This document shows positions 36,656 to 43,771 of a stretch of 64,000 bases of DNA, piece by piece. Source of the DNA: Peptococcaceae bacterium UBA5767 (GTDB taxonomy: Bacteria; Bacillota; TC1; UBA5767); contig DIET01000015.1 in NCBI GenBank assembly GCA_002418765.1, positions 5,910 to 69,909 of the forward strand, read 5' to 3'. Position 1 is the stretch's first letter. The number at the start of each line of letters is the position of its first letter. A program made the translations under genes and the position numbers. The notes under the pieces are model-generated. The model was not told the origin of the DNA and made no database searches. It saw only the letters and a program-made list of their open reading frames with translations.

Positions 36656-37309
36656 ATGAAAAAAGGTTTTACAGAACTGGTATTCATTCTTGACCGAAGT
36701 GGCTCGATGAGTGGCCTTGAGCAGGACACCATTGGGGGGTATAATTCTATGTTAGAAAAGCAAAAAAAAGAACCCGGAGAAGCCTTTATCACGACAGTGT
36801 TGTTTGATAACAGTTATGAGCTTTTGCATGACAGAATCAATATAAAAGGCATTCAACCGATTACTGACGAGGAATATTATGTGCGTGGTACCACGGCTTT
36901 GCTGGACGCTGTGGGGAAAACCATTCATAAAATCAGCAATGTGCAGAAGCACACTTCTGAAGATGAGCGTGCAGAACATGTCATGTTTGTCATCACCACG
37001 GACGGGATGGAAAACGCAAGTCAAGAGTTCGATTATGAAACAGTACGAGCCATGATTTCGAAACAAAAAAGCAAGTATGGCTGGGAATTCATTTTCCTAG
37101 GGGCCAATATGGATGCCGAGCAAACAGCGGAACGGTTCGGTATTGATAAGGATATGGCTGCCAGTTATCATGCGGATGGACAAGGTACCGCACTGAACTA
37201 TGAAGTCATCAGTAGTACGGTCAGTTCCATGCGTGCCAGTCAGCCTATCTCCAAAGACTGGAAAAAATCGATCGATGCTGATTATAAAAAACGCGGTGGC
37301 AAACAATAG
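36656..37309 (+). CDS. von Willebrand factor A domain protein
   Basis: A 217-residue, single-domain cytoplasmic vWA protein. The metal-ion-dependent adhesion site is intact: 'FILDRSGSMSGLEQ' (DxSxS), the Thr in 'YYVRGTTALLDAVG', and the Asp in 'MFVITTDGMENASQ'. The C-terminal part 'FLGANMDAEQTAERFGID' is typical of this small vWA subgroup. AGGAGGG precedes the ATG. Such proteins usually act as metal-dependent binding partners, often for ATPases or effector proteins. The upstream macro-domain gene is the likely partner. No signal peptide or membrane helix is visible. Confidence 0.85.
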   Translation: MKKGFTELVFILDRSGSMSGLEQDTIGGYNSMLEKQKKEPGEAFITTVLFDNSYELLHDRINIKGIQPITDEEYYVRGTTALLDAVGKTIHKISNVQKHTSEDERAEHVMFVITTDGMENASQEFDYETVRAMISKQKSKYGWEFIFLGANMDAEQTAERFGIDKDMAASYHADGQGTALNYEVISSTVSSMRASQPISKDWKKSIDADYKKRGGKQ

Positions 37310-37322
37310 TCATATCGATGCC

Positions 37323-37366
37323 CATACGCAGTGCAGCCTTTTGGTTGTACTGCGTATGCCTGTTTT
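37323..37366 (+). terminator. terminator after the vWA gene
   Basis: Stem CATACGCAGT / ACTGCGTATG with a 16-base loop, followed by CCTGTTTT. Confidence 0.75.
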
Positions 37367-37471
37367 CATTAAAAAAAATTTATTTTTTTATTTTTGACGG
37401 TATGAAAAAGTGATAGTCTGGGGTAGAATATACGGGTGTGCATCACTTTTTCACAGACAACATCAGGTTGT

Positions 37472-37545
37472 GCGAATGTAGCTCAATGGTAGAGCTCCAG
37501 CTTCCCAAGCTGGCTACGGGGGTTCGATTCCCCTCATTCGCTCCA
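37472..37545 (+). tRNA. tRNA-Gly (anticodon CCC), CCA end encoded
   Basis: Cloverleaf visible: acceptor GCGAATG with CATTCGC, D-arm GCTC/GAGC, anticodon stem CCAGC/GCTGG around the loop TTCCCAA (anticodon CCC), T-loop TTCGATT, then T-CCA encoded in the DNA. It is followed by a perfect terminator at 37549. Confidence 0.95.
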
Positions 37546-37548
37546 AAC

Positions 37549-37571
37549 GGAGTCGGCAGACTCCTTTTTTT
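37549..37571 (+). terminator. terminator of the tRNA-Gly gene
   Basis: Perfect stem GGAGTC-GGCA-GACTCC followed by seven T. Confidence 0.9.
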
Positions 37572-37719
37572 AGTGGATTCTAAAAAAACAAGATGGTCTG
37601 TTTGGATTGTTGGGTGTGAACAAATGTCGGTGGATCGGGACTTGTAAAGGCTACCGAGAAGAAAAAACAATGCAGCCGAGGGATGAGGGCTGCATTGTAC
37701 TGGTTGCAATATATTTAAT

Positions 37720-38067
37720 TTAGCCTATGGCTTGAACAGGGCAGGCACTTTCACATCTTCTGCACCCCAAACAAAGAGTGGCGTCGATACTTGCCTTGCC
37801 GTCTTGCATGACGATAGCTTCGGCAGGACACCGGCTTACACAGCGGGCACAACCTTTGCAGAGTGTTTGATTGATGCTGGGTATGGAGTTGCTCTGCTTG
37901 ACCTCAAGGGATGATTCTTTTCTAACAAGCATGGCACCACAGGAAGGGCATCGGCGCTGGTCGCAGGGGAATCCTTGCTGATGCCGTGTTTCGTATCCGC
38001 AATGGGGACAGGAACATAAACCGCCTGCACCTGCACCAGAGCGTTTGTGTTGATTATGATTTAACAT
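37720..38067 (-). CDS. zinc-ribbon plus 2x[4Fe-4S] ferredoxin-like protein
   Basis: A 115-residue electron-transfer-type protein. The N-terminal third holds two zinc-ribbon or rubredoxin-like knuckles ('CSCPHCGYETRHQQGFPCDQ' and 'RRCPSCGAMLV'), then a classical ferredoxin domain with two Cys sets: 'CKGCARCVSRCP' and 'CLGCRRCESACP'. The Cys sets can each bind a [4Fe-4S] cluster. ATG 38067 is chosen for GAGG 9 bases upstream (reverse strand). The gene overlaps the upstream NifX-like gene by 14 bases, so the two are co-expressed. The knuckle pattern reappears in the small protein at 43772. Role: electron carrier or Fe-S cluster handling, partner unknown. Confidence 0.85.
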   Translation of the reverse strand: MLNHNQHKRSGAGAGGLCSCPHCGYETRHQQGFPCDQRRCPSCGAMLVRKESSLEVKQSNSIPSINQTLCKGCARCVSRCPAEAIVMQDGKASIDATLCLGCRRCESACPVQAIG

Positions 38068-38476
38068 TGATTTTCGCCTCACGATTGTTCTTTAAACTGA
38101 AATAGGTTCTTTGATCATGAACACGAACGATTTCTTCGATGCGTTCTCGCACGTCCATCAAAGCATGCAATCCCTCTTGCACATCGTTTCCTGCGGCAAT
38201 GACGGGCACGAAATGCTGAACGATTCTTTTGATGTTTGGTCCATAAAATCGAGCCATGACAACCTGGACATGTTTTTTCTTCAGCAATGCGGTGATGCCC
38301 TTGGCTTTTTTTGGATCAGCGTGCTTGTTTGAATCTTCAGGTTCCGTTCGATTGTCTATGATCTCAAGGAGACTGATCTGATCTTTCTTGATTTCATAGA
38401 TATAAAATTTCTCTGCGTCCCCAAAATGACAGGAAACGAATTGTAAACCTTGATTTGTTGCACATGCGATAATCAT
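38054..38476 (-). CDS. NifX/NifB-type iron-molybdenum-cluster-binding domain protein
   Basis: A 140-residue protein of the dinitrogenase iron-molybdenum cofactor (NifX/NafY-like) family. The family-typical start is 'MIIACATNQGLQFVSCHFGD' (20 residues), then 'FYIYEIKKDQISLLEIIDNR' and 'VQVVMARFYGPNIKRIVQHF' with 'PVIAAGNDVQEGLHAL'. Members outside nitrogen fixers are widespread and may bind Fe-S or heterometal clusters. GAGGTG precedes the ATG at normal distance. The gene is transcribed from a promoter with a perfect palindrome (38515-38537). It is followed by an overlapping ferredoxin gene. No nif genes are in the window. Confidence 0.85.
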   Translation of the reverse strand: MIIACATNQGLQFVSCHFGDAEKFYIYEIKKDQISLLEIIDNRTEPEDSNKHADPKKAKGITALLKKKHVQVVMARFYGPNIKRIVQHFVPVIAAGNDVQEGLHALMDVRERIEEIVRVHDQRTYFSLKNNREAKINVKS

Positions 38477-38514
38477 TTGTTCACCTCGAAGTATAATCTG
38501 TACGCTATATATAC

Positions 38515-38541
38515 CTTATACCCGTTATGGGTATAAGTCAA
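38515..38541 (-). promoter_or_regulatory. promoter with perfect palindromic operator for the NifX-ferredoxin pair
   Basis: CTTATACCC-GTTAT-GGGTATAAG at 38515-38537: both 9-base arms are fully complementary. On the minus strand a TTGACT (-35) overlaps its upstream end (38536-38541), and TATAAG within the palindrome could be the -10 at 15-base spacing. A regulator bound here would block RNA polymerase. Confidence 0.75.
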
Positions 38542-38607
38542 TAATCATTTTGAATGAATTTTAGGTATGCATTTGGATTCGTAAATAATGTCTTTAGGTT
38601 ATACAAT

Positions 38608-38841
38608 AGGGTTAAGTTCGGGGGGAGATTGCTGTGGTGCTTCCCCCAGGCTCATTAAAGTACAATGATACAAGAAAAAATAGGCCATGACCAAGGGATT
38701 TATTCTAGCCCAGATGGGCTTTTCGCGGGTTGGTTGTGTCTGTTCCGAAGAAAAGACATAATGGTAGCAAGTAGATATGCAAAAGAAAGATCAATGCTTT
38801 GTCAGGTTACGAAAAAAGAAACAAGAAAAGGAGACGTGAAA
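38608..38841 (+). promoter_or_regulatory. structured leader upstream of the MoaE-like gene
   Basis: An untranslated region of about 230 bases. It contains a hairpin of 8 bp (GGGGGGAG with CTTCCCCC, 38620-38647) and a second small hairpin AGCCC-AGAT-GGGCT followed by TTTT (38707-38723), which looks like a weak terminator. This arrangement could be an attenuator or riboswitch; I could not match it to the known molybdenum-cofactor motif. Confidence 0.35.
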
Positions 38842-39243
38842 ATGAAAAAAATTCCATCGATGGATGCGTGGTTGAGAGAAGCCAAAGCGGATCCCAGAGC
38901 CTCTCAAGTGGGTATGTTATTGGTGCACAATGGTGTGGTTAGAGAAACGCCCAGAGCAAAAGTGAGGCAGGGAGTGGATGATGGGACTGTGGTTAGAGAA
39001 ATGGAATTTTCCTATGATCCCGATGGTGTAGAAGCGGCCATTGATGAGACGTACGAACGCGAGGGCATTTCTTATGTGAAGGTCTGGCTCAACCAGGGAC
39101 TACTACAGGTAGGAGATGATATCATGTTTGTGCTGGTAGGTGGTGATATTAGGCCTCATGTCATCGATGGCCTGCAGTTTTTGGTGGAACAAATCAAGAC
39201 GCAGTGTGTTACGGAAATTGAGAAGAAAGAGAAGATGGAATGA
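38842..39243 (+). CDS. moaE: MoaE-like molybdenum cofactor biosynthesis protein
   Basis: A 133-residue protein related to the large subunit of molybdopterin synthase. Visible motifs are 'QVGMLLVHNGVVRETPRAKV' (20 residues), 'AIDETYEREGISYVKVWLNQ' and 'VGDDIMFVLVGGDIRPHVID'. I recall this shorter Gram-positive form as annotated MoaE. AAAAGGAG lies 9 bases before ATG 38842. Other cofactor genes (moaA, moaD, mog) are absent here. The upstream open frame reaches 38665 without support. The protein ends with a charged tail 'TEIEKKEKME'. Confidence 0.75.
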   Translation: MKKIPSMDAWLREAKADPRASQVGMLLVHNGVVRETPRAKVRQGVDDGTVVREMEFSYDPDGVEAAIDETYEREGISYVKVWLNQGLLQVGDDIMFVLVGGDIRPHVIDGLQFLVEQIKTQCVTEIEKKEKME

Positions 39244-39284
39244 TTGCTACGGTATCAAGGGCTTGGTGTCAGTAGTACTGGGTT

Positions 39285-39336
39285 TGGATGGTTATTTCTT
39301 AGAATTTTTCTGGATGGTTATTTCTTAGAATTTTTC
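39285..39336 (+). repeat. tandem duplication of a 26-base unit before the feo promoter
   Basis: Two identical 26-base copies (39285-39310 and 39311-39336), starting TGGATGGTTATTTC and ending TTTTTC, lie back to back. The second copy ends exactly where the -35 TTGACA of the feo promoter begins. Confidence 0.9.
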
Positions 39337-39365
39337 TTGACAAGCACAAGAAGTGGTATTATGAT
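39337..39365 (+). promoter_or_regulatory. consensus promoter of the feo operon
   Basis: TTGACA (39337-39342), 17-base spacer, TATGAT (39360-39365). The metal-regulator box at 39370 follows directly. Confidence 0.85.
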
Positions 39366-39369
39366 GTGA

Positions 39370-39389
39370 TTGTTAGTTGATACTAACAA
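39370..39389 (+). promoter_or_regulatory. inverted repeat, probable iron-regulator box upstream of feoA
   Basis: TTGTTAGT-TGAT-ACTAACAA; the 8-base arms are perfect complements. It sits just after the -10 element, covering the transcription start. The same core (GTTAGT-N4-ACTAAC) occurs before feoB. Confidence 0.8.
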
Positions 39390-39556
39390 GGATATGGTTT
39401 GTTTAGATCAAAATAAGATGCAGTTGTAAAGGATTGTAAATGGAAGGAAATATGACGTTCATTCACGAGAAGATGGTCTGCAATCCATAAATAGAAAAGA
39501 ATGGTAACCAGATGGGTGTGGGTCTATGTATGCGAGCGAAAAGGGTGGAGGACGAT

Positions 39557-39841
39557 ATGGAACAGGTTATACAAAACAAGGTGTTCGAGGCGAACATGAT
39601 GAACAGAAATATGAACAGAGACAAACACCAGAATTTGACGCATGCGCAAGTAAATCGGTCTTATGCTATTCGTGGTATCCAGGCACAGGACAGTGGTATT
39701 CGGGATTTTCTGTTTACTTTGGGGTGCTATGAAGGGCAAATGGTGACGGTGATTTCTGTGCTGGCGGAGAACTATATTATCCATATCAAGGATGCGCGAT
39801 ATAGTATAGATGAAGAATTGGCCAGAGCAATATGGATATGA
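39557..39841 (+). CDS. feoA: FeoA-like ferrous iron transport accessory protein
   Basis: A 94-residue protein whose C-terminal part has the SH3-like FeoA fold ('VNRSYAIRGIQAQDSGIRDF', 'LGCYEGQMVTVISVLAENY', 'IIHIKDARYSIDEELARAI'). FeoA stimulates the GTPase transporter FeoB. About 20 N-terminal residues rich in Asn and Met ('FEANMMNRNMNRDKHQN') are longer than in the usual 75-80-residue form. ATG 39557 has GGTGGAGG at normal distance; the frame opens at 39512. The promoter and operator suggest iron-repressed control. Confidence 0.85.
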   Translation: MEQVIQNKVFEANMMNRNMNRDKHQNLTHAQVNRSYAIRGIQAQDSGIRDFLFTLGCYEGQMVTVISVLAENYIIHIKDARYSIDEELARAIWI

Positions 39842-39872
39842 TTGGGGCAAGGTAGTTTTTTTTGTTTTTTAA

Positions 39873-39888
39873 GTTAGTCGGAACTAAC
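39873..39888 (+). promoter_or_regulatory. second iron-regulator box, before feoB
   Basis: GTTAGT-CGGA-ACTAAC: same 6-base core arms and 4-base spacer as the box at 39370. It lies 30 bases before the feoB start, so feoB may have a separate regulated promoter. Confidence 0.75.
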
Positions 39889-39917
39889 AAAATAACGCAT
39901 GGCAGGAGGAAAAAGAT

Positions 39918-41915
39918 ATGCGAATAGCATTGGCGGGCAATCCCAATAGTGGTAAAACGACGTTGTTTAATGCCATTACGGGCAGTATTGAACATGTAGG
40001 CAATTGGCCAGGGGTAACTGTGGCCAAAAAAGAAGGGTATATTAAGAAGGAACTGAATAAATCTGGCACCGAAATCCGGGTAGTCGATTTGCCTGGAGCA
40101 TACTCTATGTCTCCATTTACGACTGAAGAGAGCATTACCAGTCGGTTTGTGAAGGATGAGAATCCGGATGCCATCATCAACATTGTAGATGCCACCAATT
40201 TGAGCAGGAGCTTATTTTTTACAACACAGTTATTGGAGCTGGGTATCCCGGTGGTTGTGGCCCTCAATAAAAGTGATCTTGCAGATAAAAAGGGTATTGT
40301 GATTCAAACAGATGCTTTGGCGAAAAAATTGGGCTGTGCGATTGTTGAGACAACCTCTACTCAAGGGAAAGGGTTGATGAAACTCATGGCCAGAGTCACA
40401 CAAGTCCAAGGAAAAATACAAGAAAGCCCATTTGCTGGTTCGATCGCTTATGCTGGCGCGGATAAAAATACGGTTGCTATGATCGACCGTGAGCGTTTTG
40501 CTTTTGTGGAAAAACTGGTCAAAGAAGTGGAGGTGCGCCACGTTGAAAGTCATAAGCAAACAAAGCAAGATGCCGCAGACCGCATCATAGCACATAAATT
40601 ATGGGGCATTCCCATTTTTGCCGCTGTGATTTATTTTGTTTTCTCAGTTTCACAAAATTATGTGGGCCCCCTTTTGGCTGATATCCTGGTGGGATGGATA
40701 GATAAGTTTTATGCTTGGGTTGAAGTTCTGATGGGTGAGAGCATATCACCGCTTCTCAGTGCTTTGCTGCTCGATGGCATGATTGGAGGTGTTGGGGCTG
40801 TTTTGGGATTTCTACCATTGATTATGGTATTGTTCTTCTTATTGGCACTTCTCGAAGATTGTGGTTACATGTCCCGGGTTGCAGTGGTAATGGACCGTTA
40901 TCTAAAAAAGGTGGGCCTGTCAGGCAAGTCCATTATCCCCATGATTATTGGTACAGGATGCGCCATTCCAGGTATCATGGCCACGAGAACCATTCGGGAT
41001 GAACGCCAGCGCCGAACGACGGCGATGTTGACGCCTTTTATGCCGTGTGGAGCCAAACTGCCGGTCATTGCCCTCTTCGCCGGTGTCTTCTTTGAAGATG
41101 CAGCTTGGGTTGGCACCTCCATGTATTTTGTGGCCATCGCCATTGTGATTTTTGGAGCTTTGATGGTTCAAAAAATCACCAAGGTGGGTCCCGTTAAATC
41201 TTACTTTGTGATGGAGCTGCCAGAGTATCGCCTGCCCAGTATAAAACGAGCGTTTGTTTCTATGATGTCTAGAGCGAAAGCATTTATCGTGAAAGCGGGC
41301 ACCATTATTTTGGTGAGCAATGTGGTAGTACATATCATGCAAACATTTACTTGGAATTTTCAGGTCGTGGAAGAAGGGATGGAAAATGTGAGCATATTGG
41401 CAAGTATTGCCGGGCCGATAGCTTATGTTCTGATACCATTGGGATTTGGTACCTGGCAACTGGCTGCGGCTGCCGTTACCGGATTTATTGCCAAAGAAAA
41501 TGTTGTTGGTACATTGGCCATTGTGTACGGCATAACCAATTTTATCGATACGGAGGAACTTGCCTTGGTCGCTGGTGCTCAAGATGTTGCCTCGATCATG
41601 AGTCTGACTTCGGTGGCGGCGCTGGCCTATCTTATGTTTAATCTCTTTACCCCCCCTTGCTTTGCAGCCATCGGGGCCATGAATGCAGAAATGGACAGTA
41701 GGAAATGGTTGTGGGCTGGGATAGGATTTCAGTTTGGCATGGGATATACTGTAGCTTATTTTGTCTATCAAATCGGTACTTGGCTGACGACAGGTCAGTT
41801 TGGCACAGGTGCATTTCCGGGCCTTTTGGTCATCGGTCTCATGGTGGGTGTTTTGGTTTATCTAATGCGTAAAAATGAAAATGAAATCTCAGAACAGTTG
41901 AAGGAGACAGTCTAA
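39918..41915 (+). CDS. feoB: ferrous iron transporter FeoB
   Basis: A 665-residue Fe(II) importer. The N-terminal GTPase domain has G1 'GNPNSGKTT' at residues 7-15, G3 'DLPG', and G4 'NKSD'; the GDI helix region follows. The membrane part shows the two Gate motifs 'LLEDCGYMSRVAVVMDRYLK' and 'GCAIPGIMATRTIRDERQRR' plus 'PFMPCGAKLPVIALF'. It acts in the cytoplasmic membrane with FeoA. The start ATG has GGAGGAAAAAG. The next gene, a small Cys-rich membrane protein, starts on the last base of its stop codon, so the two are coupled. Length is normal. Confidence 0.96.
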   Translation: MRIALAGNPNSGKTTLFNAITGSIEHVGNWPGVTVAKKEGYIKKELNKSGTEIRVVDLPGAYSMSPFTTEESITSRFVKDENPDAIINIVDATNLSRSLFFTTQLLELGIPVVVALNKSDLADKKGIVIQTDALAKKLGCAIVETTSTQGKGLMKLMARVTQVQGKIQESPFAGSIAYAGADKNTVAMIDRERFAFVEKLVKEVEVRHVESHKQTKQDAADRIIAHKLWGIPIFAAVIYFVFSVSQNYVGPLLADILVGWIDKFYAWVEVLMGESISPLLSALLLDGMIGGVGAVLGFLPLIMVLFFLLALLEDCGYMSRVAVVMDRYLKKVGLSGKSIIPMIIGTGCAIPGIMATRTIRDERQRRTTAMLTPFMPCGAKLPVIALFAGVFFEDAAWVGTSMYFVAIAIVIFGALMVQKITKVGPVKSYFVMELPEYRLPSIKRAFVSMMSRAKAFIVKAGTIILVSNVVVHIMQTFTWNFQVVEEGMENVSILASIAGPIAYVLIPLGFGTWQLAAAAVTGFIAKENVVGTLAIVYGITNFIDTEELALVAGAQDVASIMSLTSVAALAYLMFNLFTPPCFAAIGAMNAEMDSRKWLWAGIGFQFGMGYTVAYFVYQIGTWLTTGQFGTGAFPGLLVIGLMVGVLVYLMRKNENEISEQLKETV

Positions 41916-42106
41916 TGCTGGGCAATTTAGGGGTACTGCTCATCGTTATCGTCATCATGGCGCTGGCGGTCAGCAAAATCATGGGTGACAACAAAAAGAA
42001 GACGGCGTGTTCGCACTGTCCTTATAATCAGGTTTGCTCCAACAAAGCTGTTTGCACCAGCGTCCCGCTCATGAACACCCATTCCCACAATCAGGGTGCT
42101 GAATAA
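41915..42106 (+). CDS. FeoB-associated Cys-rich membrane protein
   Basis: A 63-residue protein with one N-terminal helix ('LGVLLIVIVIMALAVSKI') and a cysteine-rich tail with 'CSHCPYNQVCSNKAVC' (16 residues). It is the small Cys-rich partner usually next to FeoB in Gram-positives, and is thought to help in Fe(II) transfer or sensing. Start overlaps the feoB stop by one base (TAATG). A strong terminator follows at 42145. Confidence 0.88.
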   Translation: MLGNLGVLLIVIVIMALAVSKIMGDNKKKTACSHCPYNQVCSNKAVCTSVPLMNTHSHNQGAE

Positions 42107-42144
42107 GAAAAAAATAAATTTTTGGTAACAATGATACCAAACAA

Positions 42145-42186
42145 ACAACACCGGGACATTTGTAAGCGTTTCCCGGTGTTGTTTTG
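42145..42186 (+). terminator. terminator of the feo operon
   Basis: Stem AACAACACCGGGA / TCCCGGTGTTGTT with a 16-base loop, followed by TTTTG. Confidence 0.85.
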
Positions 42187-42236
42187 CTTTGTTCAGTCTT
42201 TAGGTCATCATTTGAAAGGCAATAAACAACCATCCA

Positions 42237-42245
42237 TGGTATAAT
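42237..42245 (+). promoter_or_regulatory. extended -10 promoter for rsgA
   Basis: TGGTATAAT at 42237-42245 (TGn-TATAAT). A weak -35 TTGAAA (42212) is 22 bases away, which is too long, so the extended -10 probably drives it. rsgA starts 42 bases later. Confidence 0.5.
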
Positions 42246-42286
42246 CAGCAGCAGATGGATGAGTGATTTTTTAAGGAGGCTTTACC

Positions 42287-43366
42287 ATGGTTGCGTCACC
42301 ACAATTTGTTTTTGGGCAAACATATATCCAGCAGGCGAAAAGTTACCCGGACCTGTATCTGGGAAGGGTTGTTTCGCAGTCAAAGGATCTGTATCAGGTG
42401 GTGACTGCTGATGTTGAATTCATGGCAGAGATATCCGGCAGGTTTCGATTTGCCTGTCAGAGCAAAACGGACTATCCGGCTGTTGGCGATTATGTCATGC
42501 TAGACAGAGACAGCGGAGAGCACGGACATGCTGTGATACAGCATTTGCTGGACCGCACGAGTGTTTTTGTACGTCAGTCAGCTGGGAATACCACAGAAGC
42601 GCAGGTGGTTGCAGCCAATATGGACAAGGTATTGATTTGTATGGCTTTGAACCGGGATTACAATGTCCGAAGGCTTGAACGTTACTTGGCTATTGCCTGG
42701 GATAGTGGGGCTATTCCGTGTGTGGTTTTGACCAAGGGTGATTTGCTCCAGCAGTTTCAAGACCAATGGCAAGAGATACAACGCGTGGCCATGGGGGTTG
42801 ATATTCTGGTGACCTCCAGCCTGACGGAGGATGGTGTTGATGCTTTGGCATCTTATTTGGTTCCAGGACAAACGGTTGCCTTTATTGGCTCATCGGGGGT
42901 AGGAAAATCTACCTTAATCAATAGACTGCTAGGTGAAAATACATTACTTACCCAAGAGACGAGAAACGATGACAAAGGTCGGCATACTACCTCAAGAAGG
43001 CAACTTTTGGTATTGCCTTCGGGTGTGATGGTCATTGATACGCCGGGAATGCGGGAATTGGGTTTGGATCAGGCCAATGTTGGCCTAGCTTTTGCAGAGT
43101 TAGAAGAATTGGCGCAGAATTGCAGATTTAGTGATTGCCAACACCAGCAGGAACCGGGTTGTGCCTTGCGGCAAGCTGTGGTGTCGGGGTTGATTGCGGA
43201 AGAACGCTTGCTTAGCTATCTGAAACTGAAGAAGGAAGCCAAGTATGATGGGATGAATGCCAAGCAGATTGAAAAAGAAAAGACAGAAACGATGTTTGCT
43301 GATTTTGGGGGTATGAAAAATGCCAAAAATTTCATCAAATCCAGGTACAAGAATAAAGGGGAATAG
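42287..43366 (+). CDS. rsgA: ribosome small subunit-dependent GTPase RsgA
   Basis: A 359-residue circularly permuted GTPase that helps mature the 30S ribosome subunit. After the N-terminal OB-fold (about residues 20-110) come the permuted G motifs: G4 'VLTKGDLL', then G1 'GSSGVGKSTLI', then G3 'DTPGMREL', and the C-terminal zinc-binding region 'CRFSDCQHQQEPGCALRQAV' (Cys-x4-Cys-x-His-x5-Cys). Order and length match RsgA/YjeQ (about 300-360). ATG 42287 has AAGGAGG upstream. Single-gene unit with an extended -10 promoter. Confidence 0.95.
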   Translation: MVASPQFVFGQTYIQQAKSYPDLYLGRVVSQSKDLYQVVTADVEFMAEISGRFRFACQSKTDYPAVGDYVMLDRDSGEHGHAVIQHLLDRTSVFVRQSAGNTTEAQVVAANMDKVLICMALNRDYNVRRLERYLAIAWDSGAIPCVVLTKGDLLQQFQDQWQEIQRVAMGVDILVTSSLTEDGVDALASYLVPGQTVAFIGSSGVGKSTLINRLLGENTLLTQETRNDDKGRHTTSRRQLLVLPSGVMVIDTPGMRELGLDQANVGLAFAELEELAQNCRFSDCQHQQEPGCALRQAVVSGLIAEERLLSYLKLKKEAKYDGMNAKQIEKEKTETMFADFGGMKNAKNFIKSRYKNKGE

Positions 43367-43482
43367 CAGATAGGGGTATGGAGATGTTGATTTATCAAGG
43401 AATCAGCTACCGTAATGCGTCTAGCCACAGAGGTCCTGTTTTGTTTTGGATATGGGATTCATGGGAAAGTTGTAAGAATAAC

Positions 43483-43511
43483 TTGATAATTCATGAATTT
43501 TGAATTATAAA
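43483..43511 (+). promoter_or_regulatory. promoter of the tRNA-Pro gene
   Basis: TTGATA (43483-43488), 17-base spacer, TATAAA (43506-43511), ending 9 bases before the tRNA. Confidence 0.65.
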
Positions 43512-43520
43512 TGTTAGTAT

Positions 43521-43597
43521 CGGGGTGTGGCTCAGTTTGGTAGAGCGCATGGTTCGGGACCATGAGGCCGGAGGTTCGAATCCTCTCACTCCGACCA
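43521..43597 (+). tRNA. tRNA-Pro (anticodon CGG), CCA end encoded
   Basis: Acceptor CGGGGTG with CACTCCG (one G-T pair), D-arm GCTC/GAGC, anticodon stem CATGG/CCATG around the loop TTCGGGA (anticodon CGG), T-arm GGAGG TTCGAAT CCTCT, then A-CCA. A perfect terminator follows. Confidence 0.95.
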
Positions 43598-43598
43598 G

Positions 43599-43640
43599 AA
43601 AGAGCAGAAATGAATTCACTCATTTCTGCTCTTTTATTTT
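43599..43640 (+). terminator. terminator of the tRNA-Pro gene
   Basis: Stem AAAGAGCAGAAATGA with TCATTTCTGCTCTTT, followed by TTATTTT. Confidence 0.9.
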
Positions 43641-43771
43641 GATTATGTGTGGATATGGGGACAGATTTCTCGTGCTCGTGAGAGCATGCCAAGGGAGGGT
43701 TGTTGACATATGCCCATAAAGAAGTATACTAAAGGCAGAGAAAGAAGATAAAAAAATGGGAGGTGAGCATC

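Noticed and set aside
37394..37429. TTGACG and TAGAAT as a tRNA-Gly promoter
   Set aside because: The spacer of 24 bases is too long for a normal promoter.
37720..39243. Part of a nitrogen fixation cluster
   Set aside because: Only a NifX-like small protein and a ferredoxin are present; nifH, D, K, E, N and B are absent, and NifX-like proteins are common in non-fixers.
39285..39336. CRISPR-like repeat
   Set aside because: Only two copies without spacers; it is a simple tandem duplication.
40920..41771. Minus-strand frame of 283 codons across feoB
   Set aside because: It is a mirror of the FeoB coding frame; the His/Asn/Gly-rich product has no domain structure.
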